Assembly (NCBI GenBank): GCA_018818835.1
Contig: JAHIRD010000159.1
Location: forward strand, 60,649 to 124,648
From: Pseudomonadota bacterium
GTDB taxonomy: Bacteria > Desulfobacterota > Desulfobacteria > Desulfobacterales > Desulfolunaceae
DNA: 64,000 bases
Direction: 5' to 3'
This document shows positions 27,091-34,426 of the stretch, one piece after another. The notes under the pieces were generated by a model, which was not told the origin of the DNA, did not search any database, and saw nothing but the letters and a program-made list of their open reading frames with translations. The translations under genes and the position numbers were made by a program. Position 1 is the first letter of the stretch, and each line of letters begins with the position of its first letter.

Positions 27091-28124
27091 ACAAAACACT
27101 GAATGATATTTCCGAGATTGCCCTGATCAGTTCTTTTTCCAGAATTCTTCCCCGATCACCCTATTCTGTCAATGAAACACATACCAGTGATTCGGAGATT
27201 CTTGACATCGGCTTGGGAACAAACTATCTGGCGGCAACAACGGATATCATCTCCGAAGAGATTACCGAAGGTCTTTATTCAGATCCTCATTTAATAGGCT
27301 GGATGGCCATGGTTGTCAATCTCAGTGATCTTGCTGCCGTGGGAGCAAAACCCATCGGCATGTTGCTGTCCATGACGGTTTCCCCGGATTGGGACAAGGC
27401 GTTTGTTGAAAAAATCGTTCACGGCATGGCTGAGGCCTGTAAGGCCCACGATTGTGGTTCCATCGGAGGGGATTACAACACGGGCGTTCCGGCCCTTGGT
27501 GCCACCGCCCTCGGTCTTGTTGATAAAAACAGTGTGATGAAACGAACGGGAATGAACCCTGGGGATCTTGTTTATTTAAGTGGTCCTGTCGGCTTGGGTA
27601 ACACCTTTGTAGTAACGAAATTATTATTCCCCGACCTCACAGACAAATACCCTTACAAACCCATAGCACGAATCAAAGAAGCTCAGATTATTTCCAAATA
27701 CGCCACCTCATGTATGGATACAAGTGATGGGCTTATGTTCACCATCGATTCTCTGTATCGATTAAACTCTGTGGCCATATCCATTGATGACGTTGATTCG
27801 ATCAGCCATCCAGCCGTAAAAATGCTGGGAGAATTCGGCATACCTGCCCTGTCTTTTTTATCAGGAATCCATGGTGAATTTGAATTGTGCTTTACCATTC
27901 CACCTGAAAAAGAAGAGGCTTTCCTTAAGGAGATGAATTCAAACCAGTTCACCCCAGTCAAAGCCGGAACCGTTTATTCAAATATCGACTCCCAAAAAGG
28001 TGTTTTCATCAACAACACATTATTCCCAAGCACCGCAGCACGTAACCTATGGGAAACATCAAAATCAACCGGTGATTATTCAATGAAGCTTATAAAAATA
28101 ATCACTGATTTTTTAAAAAATTAA
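27081..28124 (+). CDS. ThiL/PurM-superfamily ATP-dependent kinase-like protein
   Basis: A 347-residue cytoplasmic protein of the AIR-synthase-related superfamily (ThiL, SelD, PurM, HypE). It has the N-terminal ATP-binding beta region with ATTDIISE and the helix NLSDLAAVGAKPIGMLLSM, typical of ThiL, then GSIGGDYNTG and ALGLVDKNSVMKRTGMNPGD in the ThiL register, and a C-terminal half with CMDTSDGLMF and a GEFELCFTIP stretch. ThiL phosphorylates a phosphate monoester (thiamine phosphate) to a diphosphate. No thiamine gene is nearby, and this gene overlaps the lipid kinase by ten bases. I infer recruitment to the lipid pathway, perhaps turning a lipid monophosphate into a diphosphate. A housekeeping thiamine role is the main alternative. 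Confidence 0.8.
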   Translation: MSIDKTLNDISEIALISSFSRILPRSPYSVNETHTSDSEILDIGLGTNYLAATTDIISEEITEGLYSDPHLIGWMAMVVNLSDLAAVGAKPIGMLLSMTVSPDWDKAFVEKIVHGMAEACKAHDCGSIGGDYNTGVPALGATALGLVDKNSVMKRTGMNPGDLVYLSGPVGLGNTFVVTKLLFPDLTDKYPYKPIARIKEAQIISKYATSCMDTSDGLMFTIDSLYRLNSVAISIDDVDSISHPAVKMLGEFGIPALSFLSGIHGEFELCFTIPPEKEEAFLKEMNSNQFTPVKAGTVYSNIDSQKGVFINNTLFPSTAARNLWETSKSTGDYSMKLIKIITDFLKN

Positions 28125-28177
28125 ACAGATGACTTCTGATGCTCTAACATAATATTACAAAAGAAAAGGTGATGAAC

Positions 28178-29137
28178 ATGGAACTTGCTCAAATTAAAGT
28201 ATACTCAAAGATGGGATGGGATTATTTCATTAACAAACGTGTCGATGTAAGTTTATGGAGACAATTTCGGAGTGTTTCAAAAATAACCTACCGGTATCTC
28301 ACGAATAAGGTCAATATCATTGACACAGCTGATTTTAAAGTGTCCTATGATTCTGCGGCTCAATCATTTGATCAATGGAACGATAAAATGGGAATTGTCT
28401 CGGATAAAATCGTTGATCTTGAATTTATCGCCTCAAATACAAAGCCATGGCATCTCCTGGATTTTGGGTGTGGAACGGGTTATATAACAAAAAAATTAAT
28501 GAAATCAGTGGGTCATGATGTTTATAAGATAACAGGGATAGATCTTTCATCGAATATGATCGACATCTGTAAAAGCCGCATAAACGATGAACGAGTAACA
28601 TTCTTGAATGTTGATGGCATAGAATATCTTAAAAATGCCCCGGACAATGAATATGATGGCATTTTTTGCACATGGGCCCTTGAATATGTCCCCCAGGATC
28701 CTTTCTTCACACACATTCATAGAGCATTGAAAGATCGGGGCCAGTTGGGCCTTGCTGTCAGTAAGCGTGGAACAATTGTTGAGGTTGAATCATGCATCAT
28801 GGAAATCATGGCTGAATATCCGGATATGGTAAAAGGTGTTCTCGACATTTCATGTTTTTTACCGGAAGATATGAGGGAATTAAAAAAGAAGGTCGTCAAA
28901 TATGGTTTTAATCCTGTTAAAATGGAAGAAGGATTTGTTGAACTTTCCTTTGATTCCCCGGAAGAGATGTTTGACTGGCTTCTTGGTACCGGTGATATCG
29001 CAGGGGCCATGCAGATGTTTAAAGATGCCGATTTTTTCAAATCACACGTTCTGGAAAAAATCCGTGCAAAACTCTATAAGGATGGAAAATACACAACGTA
29101 TCAGACCTATGTATACGGGATTTTTGCAAAGATTTAA
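28178..29137 (+). CDS. Class I SAM-dependent methyltransferase
   Basis: A 319-residue protein with a SAM-binding fold in the middle: motif I LLDFGCGTGYITKKL near residue 94, acidic loop GIDLSSNMI, and WALEYVPQDP in the motif IV-V region. About 75 N-terminal residues precede the fold, and the C-terminal 100 residues are helical, which may form the lipid-substrate lid. Three start codons crowd here; AAAAGG at 28164-28169 gives about eight bases to the ATG at 28178, so I prefer that one to GTG 28169. It follows the ThiL-like gene by 53 bases. The methylated atom (N, O or C) is unknown; the substrate is presumably the locus product. Confidence 0.82.
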   Translation: MELAQIKVYSKMGWDYFINKRVDVSLWRQFRSVSKITYRYLTNKVNIIDTADFKVSYDSAAQSFDQWNDKMGIVSDKIVDLEFIASNTKPWHLLDFGCGTGYITKKLMKSVGHDVYKITGIDLSSNMIDICKSRINDERVTFLNVDGIEYLKNAPDNEYDGIFCTWALEYVPQDPFFTHIHRALKDRGQLGLAVSKRGTIVEVESCIMEIMAEYPDMVKGVLDISCFLPEDMRELKKKVVKYGFNPVKMEEGFVELSFDSPEEMFDWLLGTGDIAGAMQMFKDADFFKSHVLEKIRAKLYKDGKYTTYQTYVYGIFAKI

Positions 29138-29144
29138 TGTTCAT

Positions 29145-29166
29145 AAGGTGGGTGAAAGCCCACCTT
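29145..29166. terminator. Hairpin after methyltransferase gene
   Basis: An eight-pair stem AAGGTGGG/CCCACCTT with a six-base loop, starting eight bases after the stop codon. No strong T-run follows. Its place at a 250-base gap within the locus suggests partial termination or processing, so the genes from 29388 on may have their own promoter. Confidence 0.5.
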
Positions 29167-29387
29167 CTCTGACATGTCATCCAGTACCCTTGGCTCGGTT
29201 GAATCCGTTAATGGATAAACAAAAAAAAATCCCTATCCTAATTTAAAAAACCGTCATGTCGGCCATTGGGCAATGATCTTGACAGGCCTTGACAAAAGTG
29301 CAAAGGAATAATGCCGCTATCTTACGTTAGTTGTTTGTTGGAATTGAATCATGTTTAAACACATTTACGGGAAAAAGGGAAAATACC

Positions 29388-29936
29388 ATGACGGATAAAA
29401 AACCAAATGAACACGAAAATCTGGTATTGATTCAAGATGGATGCGCATATCCTAAAAATCCTCCGTGGAACCCTATCGTGACGAAGATCACATCGTTTAT
29501 GGTATTTATTTTTTTCTTGGCAGGGTTATACGGCACGTTTAAAGTCGGTTTTTTCGTATTCCTGATCTGGACCATCGCTTTTGGAGTAAAACTCTATGTG
29601 ATACGTTATATTGTCTGTGCCAGATGCCCATACTATGGAGAGAACTGTTCATGTTTTTATGGTAAAATGACGGCCAAGCTTTTTAAAAAGCAGGAAAATA
29701 AATCCATGAAACTGGGACTATGGCTTGATATGTTCATCTGGTCCTTCATTTTTCTTTATCCGCTTTACTATTATTTGAAATTAGATATGGATCTTTATGC
29801 CATGTTCTGGTGCTTTATCTATTTTGTCATGTTCGGCTGTTTGTCTGTTTTTGCATGTTCAACCTGTCCGTTTGAATTCTGTCCACAGGGATTTATAGGA
29901 CGAATCGTGGGTAAAATTATTGGACTTAGAAAATAA
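29388..29936 (+). CDS. Cysteine-cluster membrane protein, copy B
   Basis: A 182-residue paralog of the protein at 20672, alike from QDGC through NPPW, the IRYIVCARCPYYGENCSC block, KKQENKSM and the final CSTCPFEFCPQG. The number and order of hydrophobic segments match. The cysteines are conserved between copies while much of the membrane sequence has drifted, which points to metal binding as the conserved function. The family is unknown to me. An upstream in-frame start at 29331 exists, but the ATG at 29388 is preceded by GAAAAAGGGA at good spacing and aligns with the start of copy A, so I use it. The two copies lie either side of the FAAL-AOS/UbiA/kinase block. Confidence 0.75.
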   Translation: MTDKKPNEHENLVLIQDGCAYPKNPPWNPIVTKITSFMVFIFFLAGLYGTFKVGFFVFLIWTIAFGVKLYVIRYIVCARCPYYGENCSCFYGKMTAKLFKKQENKSMKLGLWLDMFIWSFIFLYPLYYYLKLDMDLYAMFWCFIYFVMFGCLSVFACSTCPFEFCPQGFIGRIVGKIIGLRK

Positions 29937-30018
29937 GTCCATTAGGGGATAATTTTACCATAATTTATCAGGAAGTTAGTACAATACGTCATACAGGGGT
30001 TATGATTTGGGGGCGAAA

Positions 30019-31005
30019 ATGAAAAAAGCGTTTATTACTGGAGGGACCGGTTTTATTGGCTCTCATCTTGTCAAACGGTTATCCGACGAAGGATATTCCA
30101 TAAAATTACTTGTCAGGGCTTCAAATAGAGCTAAAATTGAGGAGATTACAAACAAAGGAATTGAACTTGTCCAAGGTGATATCAGAGATTGCACAACACT
30201 GAAAAATGCCATGAATGATGTGGATGTTGTTTTTCATTTGGCCGGGCTGGTTTCAGATTGGGGTGATCCTGAATTGTTCAATGATGTCAATATTAACGGA
30301 ACGAAAAATGTCTGTCAGGCAGCCCTTGAATCCCATATTAAATTACTAATCTATATCAGTACCAATGATGTCTTTGGATACGGTGAAGATAAAATTTTCA
30401 CCGAAAATGATCCATACTGCTGCTGGAATGAGCCGTACCCAGATTCCAAAATAAAGGCGACACGAATTGTAAAAGACTATGAAAAAAAGGGATTGCCTGT
30501 AAGTATCATTTACCCATGCTGGGTCTATGGCCCTGGAGATACGACCTTCATTACACCCATGGCCGAAGCCCTTAAGAGCAAAATCTTTATGTTCTGGAGA
30601 AAAAATGCCCTGGTTTGGCCCCTTTACATCGATAATTTGATCGATTTACTCATGGCCATGGCAACAAATCCCAATGCCATTGGCAAAGGGTTTATTGCCC
30701 ATGACGGAATCAGCGTCACCTTTGAGGAGTTTACGGCGAAACTTTCACATTATTTAGGCCTCAAATTCTCACGGAAATATATCCCCTATAAACTTGCTTA
30801 TGCCTTTGGTTTTTCCATGGAAGTCCTATGGAAGTTATTGCATATAAAGAGTCGTCCCTTGCTCACCACCTATTCTGTAAAAAACTTGGGTTCAAAATGG
30901 CGTTTTTCCATTAAAAACGCTCAAGATACATTAAACTGGAATCCTACCTACACGTATGAAAAAGGCATTGAAAATACGATGAAGTGGTTTAACGACCACA
31001 CGTGA
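30019..31005 (+). CDS. Extended SDR (NAD(P)-dependent epimerase/dehydratase, 3-beta-HSD-like)
   Basis: A 328-residue extended short-chain dehydrogenase. The nucleotide-binding loop is GGTGFIGSHL near residue 7, followed by the family's LVQGDIRD and VFHLAGLVSDWG. The active-site pair is read in YPDSK (Tyr and Lys four apart) near residue 149, with a Ser/Thr in ISTNDVFGYG. The closing WRFSIKNAQDTLNWNPTY matches the C-terminal pattern of sterol-dehydrogenase-like SDRs. In this locus it could reduce the 3-keto group left by the oxoamine synthase, as 3-ketosphinganine reductase does, or oxidise a hydroxyl; the direction is not visible. The ATG at 30019 is preceded by GGGGG and is preferred to TTG 30007. 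Confidence 0.85.
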   Translation: MKKAFITGGTGFIGSHLVKRLSDEGYSIKLLVRASNRAKIEEITNKGIELVQGDIRDCTTLKNAMNDVDVVFHLAGLVSDWGDPELFNDVNINGTKNVCQAALESHIKLLIYISTNDVFGYGEDKIFTENDPYCCWNEPYPDSKIKATRIVKDYEKKGLPVSIIYPCWVYGPGDTTFITPMAEALKSKIFMFWRKNALVWPLYIDNLIDLLMAMATNPNAIGKGFIAHDGISVTFEEFTAKLSHYLGLKFSRKYIPYKLAYAFGFSMEVLWKLLHIKSRPLLTTYSVKNLGSKWRFSIKNAQDTLNWNPTYTYEKGIENTMKWFNDHT

Positions 31006-31022
31006 ACAGAGGAAATATGAAA

Positions 31023-31595
31023 ATGGTTATAACGTTTGTTGAAATTTTTTCAATTGCCCTGATTTTAGCTCTTTCTTTGGCTTATATCAGCATGAAGTAC
31101 ATTGAAAAAAGAGACCGAACCTATGTGGGTCCCTGGTATATCATATTACCTAACGGAAGTGATGAAGGAGGAATGTATACACGAACCTGGTATACACTCA
31201 CGGCTTTGTTTGGTTTGAAAAAAGATGAGCAAATCTATTTTGTTGCTGAAACGGATCATTCCGGAGAACCTCTCATGGCTGAATATGATTACCGGTTAAA
31301 CGGAGGTGAATTGGAATGCCGCTGGTGGAACATCACGGTTTATGCCGAAGACAGATATCTGATGAAAAATCCTGAAAACCGTTATTCATACAGCAATTTT
31401 GATGTCCAAAAAAACAATGAGGCCACATATACGATTCACTTATCCTCGGGAAAAAAAGATGGACACTGGCTGTATACAGGAAAAAAAGGGGATAAATTCA
31501 GCATCATGCTTCGAATTAACCACCCTCCAAAGGAAATGATCAGTCATCCTGACAGAATCAATCTCCCGACGATTATACGGGAGAATCGAAAATGA
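31023..31595 (+). CDS. DUF1214-domain membrane-anchored protein
   Basis: A 190-residue protein with one N-terminal membrane segment (about residues 4-24) and a beta-rich domain matching DUF1214: CRWWNITVYAEDRYLMKNP, a TIHLSSGKKDGHW stretch, and FSIMLRINHPPKEM before a final LPTII. DUF1214 usually pairs with DUF1254, which the next gene supplies; the two overlap by four bases (ATGA). No enzymatic activity has been established for the pair as far as I know. AGAGGA lies three bases from ATG 31017 and nine from ATG 31023, so 31023 is taken as start; GTG 31002 overlaps the SDR stop and is less likely. Probably faces the periplasm and may bind or remodel the lipid product. Confidence 0.72.
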   Translation: MVITFVEIFSIALILALSLAYISMKYIEKRDRTYVGPWYIILPNGSDEGGMYTRTWYTLTALFGLKKDEQIYFVAETDHSGEPLMAEYDYRLNGGELECRWWNITVYAEDRYLMKNPENRYSYSNFDVQKNNEATYTIHLSSGKKDGHWLYTGKKGDKFSIMLRINHPPKEMISHPDRINLPTIIRENRK

Positions 31596-32128
31596 TGAAA
31601 TTTGCATTTATATCATTTCTGACTGTTTCATTGGCTTTTTTTCTACATATCCTGATTGTGTACTATTTGCCCAATGTCATCATGCTCATTGCCTTTCATC
31701 AGATGACGTACAAATATAAAACTCAGACCAATGCTTTTTTCCACACGGGCACACCGTCCCCTGAATTGAGAAATGTTCCGAAACCTGATCCGAATCTTCT
31801 CTATTCCCTTTGCACATACGATGTATCCAAACATCCGGTACGTTTTACCGCACCTGTTCCGGATTGCTCATGGTCCATATCGTTCTATGCCCGGAACAGT
31901 ACGAATTTTTATGCAACAAACGATCAAACCATAGGATCAAACGATTTTAGCCTGACACTTGTGGGGAAAAAATACAAAAAACGAGTCAAGACGGATATCA
32001 ATACAATGATCGCACCCAGTGACAAGGGCATGGTCATTATCCGTATATCCATCATGGGACATAAACATCCCGAAGACCTGGTTCAATTACAGAAACATGC
32101 GTTGTGTACGCCCGTTCTTTCGTATTAA
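31592..32128 (+). CDS. DUF1254-domain membrane-anchored protein
   Basis: A 178-residue partner of the preceding DUF1214 protein. One N-terminal membrane helix (about residues 5-35) is followed by a small beta domain with DVSKHPVRFTAPVP and WSISFYARNSTNFYATNDQ, which fits DUF1254. The start codon overlaps the upstream stop, so the two are translated together. The order here (1214 then 1254) is opposite to the domain order in single-chain fused forms, but split pairs like this exist. Role in the lipid locus unknown; an envelope-side accessory step is a guess. Confidence 0.68.
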   Translation: MMKFAFISFLTVSLAFFLHILIVYYLPNVIMLIAFHQMTYKYKTQTNAFFHTGTPSPELRNVPKPDPNLLYSLCTYDVSKHPVRFTAPVPDCSWSISFYARNSTNFYATNDQTIGSNDFSLTLVGKKYKKRVKTDINTMIAPSDKGMVIIRISIMGHKHPEDLVQLQKHALCTPVLSY

Positions 32129-32131
32129 ATT

Positions 32132-32158
32132 ATGATGGCATATGAGGCGTTATAGTGT
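32132..32158. repeat. Partial copy of short interspersed element
   Basis: The stretch GCATATGAGGCGTTATAGTG matches CCATATGCGGCGTTATAGTG at 34061-34080, inside the element at 34042-34139, with two differences. Here GATGGCATATG lacks the GTCGTAAAAAGTC part, as if internally deleted. It sits in the 74-base gap before the sulfotransferase gene. Confidence 0.55.
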
Positions 32159-32202
32159 CTATCCTGACGTTCGACATACGCTTAAAATAGAAAGGCAAAT
32201 CA

Positions 32203-33330
32203 ATGAAATTTCATTTCAAACCTTTTTTTCAGGCGATGTATTTTTCATTTCACACCCTGTCAATAAAACGGTTTTTTATCATGCTGGCTATTTGGATGGT
32301 GTTCTTACCGGGTATTGTTATAAATAACATCGCTCTTTTCTTAGATCATTTTTTATTTCATAGGTTTAAAAAGGTCCGAATTAAGAAACCAATCTTTATC
32401 ATTGGTAATGCCCGAAGTGGCACCACCTTTTTTCACAGGCTTTTATGTAAAGATCAAAACCGTTATGCATACTTTAAAACCTATGAAGTTTTTTTCCCAT
32501 CTCTCCTATTTCGAAAGATCATTCTGGGGCTGATTCATTGCCTTGAATGTCTGTTCAAAGGGAAATTGACACATTGGATGAACAAAAAAGAGACAAAAAT
32601 TTTTTCTGATGTCAACCACATCCACAAGGTCAGTATCAATCAGGCTGAAGAAGAAGAAGCTCTCTTCTTCTTTGCTTTCTGGAGTGTTGATCTCCATTTC
32701 CTCTTCCCCTTTTTATCAAAGATGGAGGATATGAATCAGTTTGAGACACTTAAAGAGTCAGACAAAAACCAATTGCTTTCATATTATGAGAACTGTCTGA
32801 AGCGCCATATGACTGTTCATGGTGAGAAAAAAATCTTCCTTTCAAAAAATCCGAATTCCACATCGAAACTATGGGAAATGTCCAATCATTTTCCGGATTC
32901 CCGTTTTATTTTACTGGTCAGAAATCCCTTGGAGCAAATTCCATCCACACTCAATCTGTTCGGCACAGTCTGGGAAAGCATATCCGGCCCCATGCCTTGC
33001 GATTCACCTGAGTTCAAACGATTGTATAATATTAATGTTGATATGTATAAATATATGCTCAGAGCCCTGCCACGCATAGACAAGAAACGCATTGCCATCG
33101 TTTTATATGATGACCTTGTCAAAGATCCTGAAAAAATTATCAAGGAGGTTTATCACCACTTTGACATGGACATAAGTGATGATTTTAAAGCAGTACTTTC
33201 AGCCGAGAAGAAACGGCACTCAACATATAAAAGCACCCATGAATATTCTCTTGAAAAATATAATCTGACACCGGAAAAAATCTACAATGACCTTGAAGAT
33301 GTTTTTACCACGTTCGGATTCAGTATCTGA
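32203..33330 (+). CDS. PAPS-dependent sulfotransferase family protein
   Basis: A 375-residue enzyme of the sulfotransferase superfamily, which moves sulfate from PAPS to a hydroxyl or amine. The 5'-phosphosulfate loop is FIIGNARSGTTFFHRLL near residue 66, and the 3'-phosphate binding segment is read in DSRFILLVRNPLEQIPSTL near residue 230 (Arg and Ser in the usual register). About 45 hydrophobic residues at the N-terminus (about 17-50) suggest membrane attachment, consistent with a lipid substrate. The C-terminal YDDLVKDPEKII is typical of the family. Good Shine-Dalgarno AAAGG. In this locus it predicts a sulfated lipid head group. Glycolipid sulfation unrelated to the locus is possible but less likely given the context. 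Confidence 0.85.
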   Translation: MKFHFKPFFQAMYFSFHTLSIKRFFIMLAIWMVFLPGIVINNIALFLDHFLFHRFKKVRIKKPIFIIGNARSGTTFFHRLLCKDQNRYAYFKTYEVFFPSLLFRKIILGLIHCLECLFKGKLTHWMNKKETKIFSDVNHIHKVSINQAEEEEALFFFAFWSVDLHFLFPFLSKMEDMNQFETLKESDKNQLLSYYENCLKRHMTVHGEKKIFLSKNPNSTSKLWEMSNHFPDSRFILLVRNPLEQIPSTLNLFGTVWESISGPMPCDSPEFKRLYNINVDMYKYMLRALPRIDKKRIAIVLYDDLVKDPEKIIKEVYHHFDMDISDDFKAVLSAEKKRHSTYKSTHEYSLEKYNLTPEKIYNDLEDVFTTFGFSI

Positions 33331-33403
33331 TACGTGAACGTTTCATAACTGATTTAACGAACAAACATGAATGTATATTAATCATTAAACAAAGAGGGTC
33401 TTA

Positions 33404-34042
33404 ATGAGCACGTACGAACAGAAAATTCAATTAAAATTCAAACTCCTTTCAAAAATTTACGGAATCATGGATTTAATCTATTTTTCAAACAAAAAATCAA
33501 GCCCGAGATACGGGTTATTGAATAATATATCCAATAAGCACCAACGCCTTCTGGATGTTTGTTTCGGCGCAGGCCATAGCGTCATACTCATTGCCGAGAA
33601 CAAACCGAACGTCGCCATTACCGGCATTGATATGTCAAAAGACATGCTGGCGCTTGCTCGAAAAAACATGAAAAAAGAAAATATTTCCGGGATTGAAACC
33701 TTTGAAATGGATGCCACACAGATGGATTTTGGCGATGAAACCTTTGATATTGTCACCATTTCACTCTCATTGCATGAAATGGAACCAGACATCGTTCAAA
33801 AAACACTGGCTGAAATCTTCCGTGTCCTTAAAAAAGGGGGGGTCTTTTATATTACTGAATGGGCGGTTCCACGAAACTTTTTCAAACGAATTTTTTTCAA
33901 ATGCACGATTCCTATTATGGAGCCAGGAACCTTCAAGGATTTTATGAAAATCAACTGGAATACGTTTTTAACAGAGCATCAATTCACGTTTGACAGGATC
34001 GATAGATATTCATATACGCAATTCATTGTTGCAACAAAATAG
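33404..34042 (+). CDS. UbiE/COQ5-like SAM methyltransferase
   Basis: A 212-residue class I methyltransferase. Motif I is LLDVCFGAGHSVILIA near residue 47, in which the usual GxGxG is degenerate (C-F-G-A-G). It is followed by GIDMSKDMLALARKN and the motif II-III block DATQMDFGDETFDIV, then SLSLHEM. The closing region with GGVFYITEWAVP is like UbiE/COQ5 and related C-methyltransferases. The second methyltransferase of the locus, and unlike the first it is short, with no lid domain. Shine-Dalgarno GAGGG. The last base of its stop codon begins the repeat element at 34042. Confidence 0.82.
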   Translation: MSTYEQKIQLKFKLLSKIYGIMDLIYFSNKKSSPRYGLLNNISNKHQRLLDVCFGAGHSVILIAENKPNVAITGIDMSKDMLALARKNMKKENISGIETFEMDATQMDFGDETFDIVTISLSLHEMEPDIVQKTLAEIFRVLKKGGVFYITEWAVPRNFFKRIFFKCTIPIMEPGTFKDFMKINWNTFLTEHQFTFDRIDRYSYTQFIVATK

Positions 34043-34139
34043 ATGGCGTCGTAAAAAGTCCCATATGCGGCGTTATAGTGTTTGGCCTATGGACCTTTTT
34101 CCATGGACATCCATCTGTCGACTTTCTACGAGTTCATCA
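34042..34139. repeat. 98-base element with imperfect terminal inverted repeats (MITE-like)
   Basis: The ends are GATGGCGTCGTAAAAAGTC and, inverted, GATGAACTCGTAGAAAGTC; about 16 of 20 positions pair. There is no coding capacity. Related ends occur at 40605-40625 and 63861-63880, and an internal segment recurs at 32132. This looks like a small non-autonomous mobile element or repeat family. No target-site duplication was established. Confidence 0.65.
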
Positions 34140-34426
34140 AAATAAGTTCCATATATTTTATTAAAGCGATTATGTGTGATATTCCACAGACACAAAATGT
34201 AAATTTTATAATTTTTTTAGCAAGTTAAACATTTAGCAATTTCTTAAAATTATAAATAATTTACCTTGACAAACGTTCATTTTTTTGAAAAGTTTTGATT
34301 GTATAATCAACATTATTATCAATTAATTTATTCATTATATTGCTCATATATAAGTCATTATACGCACAATTTTGGTTTATATATTGATCATGGAATTAAA
34401 CATATTTTAATGAAGGATTCATAACT
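34140..34426. promoter_or_regulatory. AT-rich region upstream of pfaD
   Basis: Very AT-rich, 287 bases. A TATAAT hexamer at 34302-34307, about 120 bases before the pfaD start, is a candidate -10 box, but no good -35 box is at 17 bases. A TTGACA at 34266-34271 is 30 bases upstream, too far for a single sigma-70 promoter. The gap and the repeat before it suggest pfaD has its own promoter. Confidence 0.35.

Noticed and set aside
34266..34307. TTGACA and TATAAT upstream of pfaD as one sigma-70 promoter
   Set aside because: The hexamers are separated by 30 bases, well outside the 16-18 base range; only the TATAAT is kept as a weak candidate.
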